A DNA stretch of 64,000 bases from Phycomyces blakesleeanus NRRL 1555(-) (taxonomy: Eukaryota > Mucoromycota > Mucoromycetes > Mucorales > Phycomycetaceae), in assembly GCF_001638985.1 (NCBI RefSeq), contig NW_017265135.1, positions 735,223 to 799,222 on the forward strand. Reading direction: 5' to 3'. Within the stretch, counting starts at the first letter, position 1. Every line of letters begins with the position of its first letter. Of this stretch, positions 23,460-33,362 are shown in pieces. The notes beneath the pieces were generated by a model. The model worked only from the letters and a program-made list of their open reading frames with translations. It did not search any database and had not been told where the DNA came from. Made by a program: the position numbers and the translations under genes.

Positions 23460-26296
23460 CAAGAAAAACTAGGTCGATTTCCAGCACAGGGAACACCTGG
23501 GCGATTTCATGTACAAGGAACACCAGTGCGATTTCCTGCGCAAGGAACACCTGGGCAATTTCCAGCACAAGAACCATCAAGGCGATTCCCTAAACAAGAA
23601 ACACCAGGGCGATTCCCTGTACAAGGAACACCAGGGTGTTTTCCTGCGCAAGGAACACTTGGGCGATTCCATGTACTAGGAACACCAGGGTGTTTTCCTG
23701 CGCAAGGAACACTTGGGCGATTCCATGTACTAGGAACACCAGGGAGATTTCCTGCGCAAGGAACACTTGGGCGATTCCATGTACTAGGAACACCAGGGAG
23801 ATTTCCTGCGCAAGGAACACTTGGGCGATTCCATGTACTAGGAACACCAGGGTGTTTTCCTGCGCAAGGAACACTTGGGCGATTCCATGTACTAGGAACA
23901 CCAGGGTGTTTTCCTGCGCAAGGAACACTTGGGCGATTCCATGTACTAGGAACACCAGGGAGATTTCCTGTGCAAGGAACACTTGGGCGATTCCATGTAC
24001 TAGGAACACCAGGGAGATTTCCTGTGCAAGGAACACTTGGGCGATTCCATGTACTAGGAACACCAGGGAAATTTCCTGTGCAAGGAACACTTGGGCGATT
24101 CCATGTACTAGGAACACCAGGGCGATTTCCTGTGCAAGGAACACTTGGGCGATTCCATGTACTAGGAACACCAGGGTGTTTTCCTGCGCAAGGAACACTT
24201 GGGCGATTCCATGTACTAGGAACACCAGGGAAATTTCCTGTGCAAGGAACACTTGGGCGATTCCATGTACTAGGAACACCAGGGAGATTTCCTGTGCAAG
24301 GAACACTTGGGCGATTCCATGTACTAGGAACACCAGGGTGTTTTTCTGCGCAAGGAACACTTGGGCGATTCCATGTACTAGGAACACCAGGGAAATTTCC
24401 TGTGCAAGGAACACTTGGGCGATTCCATGTACAAGGAACACCAGGGAGATTTCCTGTGCAAGGAACACTTGGGCGATTCCATGTACTAGGAACACCAGGG
24501 AGATTTCCTGCGCAAGGAACACTTGGGCGATTCCATGTACTAGGAACACCAGGGCGATTTCCTGTGCAAGGAACACTTGGGCGATTCCATGTACAAGGAA
24601 CACCAGGGAGATTTCCTGTGCAAGGAACACTTGGGCGATTCCATGTACTAGGAACACCAGGGAAATTTCCTGTGCAAGGAACACTTGGGCGATTCCATGT
24701 ACTAGGAACACCAGGGTGTTTTCCTGCGCAAGGAACACTTGGGCGATTCCATGTACTAGGAACACCAGGGAAATTTCCTGTGCAAGGAACACTTGGGCGA
24801 TTCCATGTACTAGGAACACCAGGGAGATTTCCTGTGCAAGGAACACTTGGGCGATTCCATGTACTAGGAACACCAGGGTGTTTTCCTGCGCAAGGAACAC
24901 TTGGGCGATTCCATGTACTAGGAACACCAGGGAAATTTCCTGTGCAAGGAACACTTGGGCGATTCCATGTACTAGGAACACCAGGGAGATTTCCTGCGCA
25001 AGGAACACTTGGGCGATTCCATGTACTAGGAACACCAGGGAGATTTCCTGCGCAAGGAACACTTGGGCGATTCCATGTACTAGGAACACCAGGGCGATTT
25101 CCTGTGCAAGGAACACTTGGGCGATTCCATGTACAAGGAACACCAGGGAGATTTCCTGTGCAAGGAACACTTGGGCGATTCCATGTACTAGGAACACCAG
25201 GGAGATTTCCTGTGCAAGGAACACTTGGGCGATTCCATGTACTAGGAACACCAGGGAGATTTCCTGCGCAAGGAACACTTGGGCGATTCCATGTACTAGG
25301 AACACCAGGGCGATTTCCTGTGCAAGGAACACTTGGGCGATTCCATGTACTAGGAACACCAGGGAGATTTCCTGTGCAAGGAACACTTGGGCGATTCCAT
25401 GTACTAGGAACACCAGGGTGTTTTCCTGCGCAAGGAACACTTGGGCGATTCCATGTACTAGGAACACCAGGGTGCTTTCCTGCGCAAGGAACACTTGGGC
25501 GATTCCATGTACAAGGAACACCAGGGAGATTTCCTGTGCAAGGAACACTTGGGCGATTCCATGTACTAGGAACACCAGGGAGATTTCCTGTGCAAGGAAC
25601 ACTTGGGCGATTCCATGTACTAGGAACACCAGGGAGATTTCCTGTGCAAGGAACACTTGGGCGATTCCATGTACTAGGAATACCAGGGTGTTTTCCTGCG
25701 CAAGGAACACTTGGGCGATTCCATGTACAAGGAACACCAGGGTGTTTTCCTGCGCAAGGAACACTTGGGCGATTCCATGTACTAGGAACACCAGGGAAAT
25801 TTCCTGTGCAAGGAACACTTGGGCGATTCCATGTACTAGGAACACCAGGGTGTTTTCCTGCGCAAGGAACACTTGGGCGATTCCATGTACTAGGAACACC
25901 AGGGAAATTTCCTGTGCAAGGAACACTTGGGCGATTCCATGTACTAGGAACACCAGGGAGATTTCCTGTGCAAGGAACACTTGGGCGATTCCATGTACTA
26001 GGAACACCAGGGAGATTTCCTGTGCAAGGAACACTTGGGCGATTCCATGTACTAGGAACACCAGGGTGTTTTCCTGCGCAAGGAACACTTGGGCGATTCC
26101 ATGTACAAGGAACACCAGGGTGTTTTCCTGCGCAAGGAACACTTGGGCGATTCCATGTACTAGGAACACCAGGGAGATTTCCTGTGCAAGGAACACTTGG
26201 GCGATTCCATGTACTAGGAACACCAGGGCGATTTCCTGCGCAAGGAATACTTGGGCGATTCCATGTACAAGGAACACCAAGGAGATTTCTTGCAGA
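23460..26296 (+). repeat. 54-bp minisatellite, 49 regular copies plus diverged leading units
   Basis: Each 54-bp unit is two related 27-mers. One is nearly constant (AGGAACACTTGGGCGATT, then CCATGTACT). The other is variable (AGGAACACCAGGG, then TGT/AGA/CGA/AAA, then TTTCCTG, then C or T, then GCA). The constant half starts at 23651 and its last copy at 26243, exactly 48 x 54 bases apart, so there is no net length change. Leading units from 23460 to 23650 are more diverged. Because the period is a multiple of three and lacks stops, two frames on each strand stay open for about 900-1000 codons. Variation is concentrated in the TGT/AGA/CGA/AAA triplet, the C/T site and the final ACT/ACA. Confidence 0.95.
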
Positions 26297-26329
26297 AGAA
26301 CACAAACGGGATTTCATGTACAAGGATTC

Positions 26330-26567
26330 CCGAACGATTTCATGTACAAGGACACAAGGTCGATTTCATGTACCAGGACACAAGGACGATTTCATGTACC
26401 AGGACACAAGGACGATTTCATGTTCAAGGACACAAGGTCGATTTCATGTACCAGGACACAAGGGGGATTTCATGTTCAAGGACACAAGGACGATTTCATG
26501 TTCAAGGACACAAGGTCGATTTCATGTACAAGGACACAAGGACGATTTCATGTGCAAGGAACAGTAG
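26330..26567 (+). repeat. 26-bp tandem repeat flanking the minisatellite
   Basis: About nine units of the type AGGACACAAGGACGATTT followed by CATGTACC, 26 bases long and one base shorter than the 27-mer. They clearly share the CGATTTCATGTACAAGG core with it. The frame therefore rotates with each unit, yet all three forward frames stay open. Confidence 0.9.
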
Positions 26568-27133
26568 TACTGGTTAAACCATTCGCAGTTTATCTGCGAG
26601 GTAAGTAAACGCGAATACATACACTTTCATAGATCGATACACTAACTTTGATTCTGTGTTTTCTTTTTTATTATCACTTTGCCCAATGTTCAGTTTCCAG
26701 TTCCGTTTTGCTTTTGAGCACCAGTACTTTTTAATCTTTTTGCGATTATCGGTTAGGTAAGTAAATGCGTACACACACACACATACTTTAACATGACAAG
26801 TATATTAACCTTATACTCGATTTTTATTTATATCTCTACTCTTGGAGTGGTCACTGAGTACCTCGTATTCTATCGGTCACGATATATCAAAAGGAATATA
26901 CGTAAACATTTTCATGCAAAATGTGTATATCATGGTCTTTAACAGTGAGTCTCCGGGCTCTTTTCCAACTCGCTCATTGTAGACGCCTTATTTATAAGGC
27001 TTGTCTTAATATGAGATTCTGGTTTTTTTATTGAACGCACTGCACTCTTTGGCGTCTAGTCATTGAGTTCGCTCAAGGTACCATGGCCTAAAATTGGTCC
27101 GTACTTTGAGCGATTCTACCTGCATTTACTGCA

Positions 27134-27352
27134 GTGGAAAAGAAACCAAAAGGGATTCCGTCTTGGACTTTATTGTTTGAGATGGAGAAGCTCCAATGTT
27201 TGAACCGGAGTAGTCTTTTGACTGCTCCGGATTGTGAACTAGTGAACTGCTTTTCCAGACATACCAACAAGTCAGTAGCCTTCACTCCCTGGAAAAGGTT
27301 ACTGGAGGGTGCAATCCCCTCACCTTGTCTTGAGTTCTTGTCTTTGTGTTAA
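27134..27352 (+). CDS. doubtful 72-codon open frame, twin of 17723-17941
   Basis: Right-arm counterpart with one residue difference, starting MEKKPKGIPSW. It lies downstream of, and on the same strand as, the minisatellite unit. No known motif and no clear splice partner. Confidence 0.2.
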   Translation: MEKKPKGIPSWTLLFEMEKLQCLNRSSLLTAPDCELVNCFSRHTNKSVAFTPWKRLLEGAIPSPCLEFLSLC

Positions 27353-28854
27353 GTAGCTTCCGATGAGTCGGGTTGTTTTACAAACTCCCTAATCCTGGTG
27401 AAAAGTTTCATCGAAGGCTAAATATACTTATAAAAAACCAACTGAACACAAGTACCGTAAGGGAAAGTAGCTCTTAGTGTAGAGCATACTGGACGTTAAA
27501 GACCTTCCTGAGCCACTCATATGAAGGCGAAAGCCGGATGAAATCCACGTCAGTTTTTTCTGTGTTGTGCGGCACATAACATGGAGAAGACTGAGGAACG
27601 CAGAGGTAGCTTTATGCTATTTTCTTAGGACGTTGGATATTGGCTCTCCAGATTTTGTCCTTTGGGGCATGTCAAGATTGTCACATAAAGGTGCAAGTAT
27701 AAGGGTGTATCACCTGGATGCGTAGAGTTTTTTAAATTCGTTGAGCACCTGGACGTGAGGTAATACAGGTAGATTCCAGCAGAATCGACAGATTACCCAG
27801 TACAATCGCCTGTATTTTACTGCTTCCTGTTGAAATGATCCCTGTGCTTTTCAAGTCCCTCATTGCTTAGACTTTGATACTTGTAACCCACGCTCTGGTA
27901 AACAGAACTGGACATGAGGGACGAACCCGAAGCAAAGTTAAGGTGCCTAAGTAAATGCTATGCTGTTCACTTGGGTGTCTCAGACACCTGTCCCGAGCAG
28001 TTTGGCATTAAAGCATTTCACCGATACTTTGCCGTCATGGTAAATTTGATGCCATGCCGAGTAGGCAGGAATGAGGGTTGTTGAGAAGCTTGGGTGTAAA
28101 CTTGAGTGGATCGGCCTTCAAGCGCAGGTCTTGACAAAAAAATCTTTGTTTTTTTACTTTTTGGGATAAATCGGATACACTTGAAAAACAGATAAATGAA
28201 TATTGTAATACAATATTCAGTACTGAGATCTGTTAGAATTTTTTTTTATTTTTTCTTACAACCAAGGTATGTATATATATATAGACTCGTATCAACAATG
28301 GTCATTATACTTATTAAGTTCTAATATATCAATAATACAACTTCTTTAGCTATCTTGGCTTAGCCGATCTTATTACACTTGACAACTCATCCATGAAAAC
28401 ATATAACTCCAAAGGTATAGTTTTTCTTTTAAAAAAAATCAATAGTTTGATGATCCTCCATTAACTCTCTTCATCTCATATATGCAATTAAGCATTGTCA
28501 TTCAATTAGGCATTGTCATGCAATCAGGTATTGTCACGCAGTCAGGCATTAACATACACTTACTATTACAAACACCAACCCGAGTGTTGCTTTATTCCGT
28601 ATAGGTAATTACCACCACCCCCTTAAAAGTTTTTTGAAGATTAAACTCTTTTTTTCTTTTTCACTCTTTTGGTGGAATATTTTTATGAGATCTCTATAGA
28701 GCTAAAATCTGGGTTACTTGGCCGCCTTACTATTACTATAAAACCATGGCAGAGAGCATTATCTTCTTGGTAGATCTATTTGCTATCTTTATCTTCATTG
28801 AGAGCTTCGATAAATAAAAGATATCTCATTTTCATTAGCTCATTGCGTGTCTTT

Positions 28855-29340
28855 GAACTTCCATATGACCCAAACATATCCTATCTTTCTAAATCTTTCT
28901 TTGTATCAATTATGTAAACAAATTGCTCAAGTCGTGGCCTAAAGTAGAACATAATTCTTATAGCTGGTAAATAAATTAATTGAAAGGCACAAAAATTGTA
29001 ACAATCAACCACAGAAATATTTAGCTATTTCTACTTCTCTCTTATTTATTATTAATTATCCAAAGAAGCATAGTTTACCCCAGCATCTTCGTAATAACTT
29101 AGCAATATCTTACTGATTATCTTGTTTTTCTTTATTATCATAATATCCATATAAACACCGAAAGATGAAAGCAATCAAACCCATCTTTTGACAGCACTTT
29201 TATTTTCTTTTTATCTTTCTTGAAAGAACAAGCTGCCAATTTCCAATATTTGGGCTAAGGAGCTGGTAAGAAAAACCGATATATAATCTCTTTTTTCTTT
29301 TAACCGTTTGGGTCACTTCATCATATAAATTAATACTGCC
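28855..29340 (+). repeat. dispersed repeat B, right-arm copy
   Basis: Outer end of the right arm, inverted relative to 15735-16222 and direct relative to 11183-11678. The similarity to the left arm ends at ACTGCC (29335-29340). Confidence 0.8.
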
Positions 29341-29494
29341 CGTATTACCTTTTCAAATGTAAAGAATAATGATTCAGAAATAAGGTGAAATATGTCCAGA
29401 TTGTAAAACAATCCTTTTCTCATAATAAATGTACTACTATAGCATTAGCTTATAATATATTAGATTTTCTATCCAAAGGGCTTTACATGTGTAA

Positions 29495-29997
29495 GGAGGC
29501 TTCACCAGCTCTGGATGCTTGACTGTTGAATGTAGCGGTAGTTTAATTCGGAAAATGATTGGCTGTGACGAATCTTAAAGTAATGAAAACTGAGCATCCA
29601 GGCATCTAAAAAAATAGTTCGATGCTCTAGGTGTCGTGACTTGACCAAAATTTACAATTTTTTGTACTTTATATACAATTGATGGCAAAGTTCATATAAA
29701 AGCAAAGTCAAAAATAAATCATAGCTAATCTATGTTTGCGTAGCTATCTTAATACCGGAATAGAGAATTCTAACTTACTTGTAAGGAATTTGGGTATGGG
29801 CACTATATTTATGAGTATTCTAACCAAGCGTATTGTACATATGAATTTTGACGTATATGAGAGAAAACATATCAACCAAGAGACATTAATGGTACTCGAC
29901 AGTTGTTTTTTTTCTTTCCAATATTGATTATTATTGAATGGTGCTTAAGCTACCACTAAATTCAACAGTCAAGAATCCAGAGCTGGTGAAACCCCAA
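29495..29997. mobile_element. MITE-like element with about 48-bp terminal inverted repeats
   Basis: The ends 29497-29545 and 29946-29995 are reverse complements with few mismatches; the core TTCACCAGCTCTGGAT and TTGACTGTTGAAT is shared. The 400-base interior is AT-rich and has no transposase; a 63-codon frame at 29736-29927 has no known motif. Size and structure fit a non-autonomous DNA transposon, perhaps Tc1/mariner-type with a TA target. The target duplication could not be fixed by eye. Confidence 0.7.
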
Positions 29998-31591
29998 TTA
30001 ATTAAATGTCTAAACTTACAGGAGGTCAAAGTTGGAACAGATATATAGAAAATACAGCACTCCTTCTTTGGTTAATGAAAGAAAGAGTCCTTTGTTATAT
30101 TTGTAATTCGGTGTGTTCTTTAATATATCCACCAAATTTCCATTAGCAATATACCCAGTTTTGAACCATCCTATTTTTTTCTTTTGAGAACATGTATGAG
30201 TCTAGCACACACACCATATACTATTGTTACTATTGCTACTGTTAAATAAACAGAATCATTCAAAGTAGTTCAACATACTCTTGAGGGTTCATGTATAATT
30301 TATTACTTTAATGGAATATACATTGCTTAAAATGCTCATTTTGTTGAACAGAATTAAAAAAGAAAAGAAAAAAGAAAATAGTGTTTCAATCCTTTATTTA
30401 GTTTTGAATATGATCTGTGTATAGAATCTAAAGATGAGTAATATCCTTATTCTCATCAGAGAGTACCTTATCCATTCAATATAGCTCTTAATTCTTGTTG
30501 CCGTAGTCAAACTTGAACTAAGGTTGTCTATAGAAAGCTTCCATTCTTTTAAGCTGATACTGTTTATATTCTTAAATATAACTACTACGAGTTGAGTAGT
30601 AAGCTTTAAATATACCAATAGAAAAGTGAAAAACGTGAACCTTATTGAGTATGTGCAGAAGGATTATTAAATATAAATATAAATGTGTGTGTGTATACGC
30701 CCCTACCTCTCTTCCCCCTTAGTATATTCTGTATTTCCGCCAAAAAGGAATACAATGTAAATCTTATGGGATCGACACAAATTATTTGTATGGCTGTAGC
30801 ATGGTCCAGATTTTTTAATATTTCATGGCTGATTATTTATATAAAACATTAAGCTTGTTTCTAATTTATCAGCTTGACTCTTACAGACAATATATTCTTT
30901 AATATTGAAATACACACACAATCATATCCACCAATCTTCTTACTGGGTACAAAGTCTTCAAAAGCTCGTGTAAAACCAAAAGTACTTTGGGTTGTGTTTA
31001 TCAGCCACACATGTTGATGTGTATTTGTATTTGTATTTGTATTTGTATTTGTATGTACATGTATATGTATATGTATACGTCTTTTTTTATGTTTTATGTT
31101 TTAGTTTTAGTTTTCTTAAATCTACCCCTTGGTAAATATGTCAAACATATGTGGTGTCACTAAGAGAATCATAGTTTATCTCGGTTTGGTTTTTACCGTT
31201 CCTTTTTTCCCGTTGAAGAAAATTGGCCACAAAACTGGGAGACAAATCTTCTTTCTCGGGAAATCAAATATTTTATACAGTGGATTCGAAAGACTTTTCT
31301 TCTTCTTTAAAAAATAAAAATAAAGGATTGTTCAATGAGAAACCTAAAAGGGCTTGTCTTTTAAAAAGCCAAAATAAATAAGTAAATAAATAAATAACTT
31401 AGTTGTCTCAATAAAGTACACTATGGTCAACTACGTCACTCCTTCGGGAAGGAAGAATGAAATGGGGATTGGAATGAGCACAGCCAAATTTCCATTTCGG
31501 GAATTACGTGTGTTGTGTGTGTTGTGTGTGTGTGTGTGTAGGGCGCGGGGGTTTGGGCACCAATCGCATATTCTTTCCATACAACAACAAA
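29998..31591. other. intergenic, island border and promoter of the BAR-protein gene
   Basis: No gene is supported. It has a (GTATTT)n tract at 31020-31055 and a (GT)n run at 31508-31538 shortly before the BAR-protein start. Open frames here are short and biased. Confidence 0.5.
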
Positions 31592-32844
31592 ATGTCCAAC
31601 CCTATCAAAGTCGTCGATGCCGAGCCTCAGGCTCCAAATGCTGGAAATTCCATCAACAATTTGAATCCTAATCTTGTCTTGAACAATGCTCTTGATGGCT
31701 TTGCTAATCTCAGCTCAAGACTTAACCCATTCGCTCAAAAATTTGGAAAGGGTCTCGGCCAAGTACGCCAAGTAAGTCTTGGCAATCTCTCATCTAACAT
31801 TACATCACATACTAATCAAACTTACAGTATGCTCAAGAGAAGCTGGGTACAGCTGAGGATGTAACAGAGCTTCCTCAAGAATATAAGGATCTTGAGAAGG
31901 TATATATAAATGTTTATAGTGATAATGATTTTGTTGTCACCGTGCATATTTTTATCTTTTTTTTTTTTTTTTTTGCTTCTTGTTACTCAACCTCAACCTT
32001 AAAAACAAACAACACCAAAAATAAATTCATATTAGCGTGTGGATGCACTCCGTAACGTGCAAATGAACCTCCTCAAGGTGACGCGTACCCATAGTAACCC
32101 TTCCTACGACTACCCAGTCCAGCTCCAAGAATCTCTGATAGGAATTACTAGCAGTGTTACTGCCCAACTTCAGACATTAACTGTATCGCCTGCTGAACGT
32201 GCTGTAATGGATGCCAAGCACCAGTCAGAGCCCCAGCACCCAAAGACATTGTCGCATGCTCTTGGAAGAGTAGCTGCAGAGGGAGCATTGGCTATTGGCC
32301 CAGAAGAGCCACTTGGCGTAGCTTTGGACAAATTGGCTAATGTGTCGGAGCAGGTTGGAAACGCTCGTCTGGCTATGGATCAGGCCATCGTTACAAAGTT
32401 CAATCAGCCTACCCAGACTACTCTCAAGACATCTATTGAACAAGCATTGAAGGCCAGACGCAAGGTTCAGTCTGTCCGTCTTTCTTTGGATGCCTGCAAG
32501 GGTCGTTACAGAGCCGCACGTCCCGAGAGATCTGATGCTGCCCGTCTTGAGGTTGAGCAGGCTGAAGATTTGTTTGTCGCAGCAGTTGAAGAGGCCACTA
32601 GTCTTATGAAGGCTGCTCTTGAGAACGTAAGCATTGATGACATTCAGTAAACGATAAAATTGATCACCTTGACTGTTTTTCTTTCATATATATATAGCCC
32701 GAGCCCTTCCGTCATCTGGCAGATCTGGTGGCTGCTCAGGTACAATACTTTAAGCAGGCTCATGATCTTTTGGCCGAAGTAGCTCCTGAGCTTGATGAAA
32801 TCCAAGTTGCTCAAGAGTCGCTCTATCGTAACACTCGAGAGTAA
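31592..32844 (+). CDS. BAR-domain protein of the Gvp36 type
   Basis: Exons 31592-31771, 31828-31899, 32036-32626 and 32698-32844 are all phase 0 and give 329 residues, close to yeast Gvp36 (326). The N-terminal part has an amphipathic stretch (LDGFANLSSRLNPFAQKFGKG, residues about 34-54), then YAQEKLGTAEDVTELPQEYK and KRVDALRNVQMNLLKVTRTH, typical for fungal BAR proteins of this group. The rest is long helix: ALGRVAAEGALAIGPEEPLG, EQVGNARLAMDQAI, ARRKVQSVRLSLDACKGRYR, and the last exon HLADLVAAQVQYFKQAHDLL. Such proteins dimerise into a curved helical bundle that binds curved Golgi or endosomal membranes and acts in vesicle traffic and endocytosis. No SH3 domain follows. An in-frame upstream start in the GT-repeat is rejected as untranslated leader. 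Confidence 0.88.
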
Positions 32845-32896
32845 TGGAATAAGGAAAACGGAAAAAAGGAAAGGAATGGACGGAGGAAGATAATCG

Positions 32897-32897
32897 A

Positions 32898-32956
<59 letters not shown>

Positions 32957-33040
32957 TACAAACATACATACATACATACAAACAGAATGAATGAATGAAT
33001 GAATGAATGAATGAATGAATCAAATAATCAAATAATCAAA
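32897..33040. repeat. compound microsatellite (GACA)n, (ATAC)n, (AATG)n, (AAATAATC)n
   Basis: Four tetra- to octanucleotide tracts lie head to tail: GACA/CAGA at about 32897-32955, ATAC at 32956-32982, AATG at 32986-33018, AAATAATC beyond. They fall in the 3' flank of the BAR-protein gene. Open frames across them (poly-Cys/Leu/Ser or His/Ser/Phe) are artefacts. Confidence 0.9.
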
Positions 33041-33362
33041 GAACCATTGAACCAATGAACCAAATATATATAAATATATAAATATAAAACACAATGATTT
33101 AGTTTAGTTAGTGGTGCAGTTTGTAATATAAACTATTATACCAAAACCAGTAGCAAAAAATACGGTACCGCACTGTCTATACAATGTCCCATACTAGGAA
33201 GTTCCAAAAGGAGATCACATGAACTTAACTAAACAAGCCTTTTTGCCCTTTCCCTCAGTTGGGATTCGGTTCTGTCTTATTTTCCACTCTGCATCTTGAG
33301 GGTGTTTCGATCAGTTTCTTCCCTCTGCAGTTTATAATGCACTGAATGACAATTCATCAACC

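Larger units (their letters stand above)
23256..26760 (+). pseudogene. spliced transcription unit with minisatellite, right copy
   Basis: The exon 23256-23303 is bounded by CAG and GTAAAG and contains the conserved ATGATGTCCAGTC. The next exon's acceptor, CCCAG in the left copy, reads TCCAA here (about 23408-23414), so normal splicing may be lost. In the frame of the conserved ATG the repeat region would read SIPLWFTKKSFM, then CTRKTRSIS-type repeats. A TAA at 23591-23593 breaks this frame, at a position that is TGT in other units, and the frame then stays open to 26608. Later exon-like pieces lie at about 26568-26601 and 26693-26755. I infer an ancestral gene for a repeat protein, now interrupted; a noncoding transcript is equally possible. 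Confidence 0.4.
22440..29340. repeat. right arm of the 13.6 kb imperfect inverted repeat
   Basis: Complementary partner of 15735-19947 as described there. It is 2.7 kb longer because it carries the 54-bp minisatellite and its 26-bp flank. From inside outward it holds a promoter-like inner part, untranslated exon, ATG exon, minisatellite, two further exon-like pieces ending at donors GTAAGTAAAC (26602) and GTAAGTAAAT (26756), a 2.1 kb segment without clear genes, and repeat B. Confidence 0.93.

Noticed and set aside
23507..26323. Two reverse-strand frames of about 900 codons through the minisatellite
   Set aside because: Any stop-free 54-bp unit opens several frames. The splice-bearing unit and conserved ATG lie on the plus strand, so I do not list reverse genes, although one reverse frame also shows mostly silent variation.
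23460..26570. CRISPR array
   Set aside because: The repeats are head-to-tail without unique spacers and the DNA is eukaryotic, so this is a minisatellite.
15735..29340. DIRS or LTR retrotransposon
   Set aside because: Large inverted arms recall DIRS, but I see no reverse transcriptase or tyrosine recombinase motifs, no primer-binding site and no paired LTRs.
32644..33023. Three reverse-strand frames of Cys/Leu/Ser/Val repeats
   Set aside because: They are products of the compound GACA/ATAC/AATG microsatellite.
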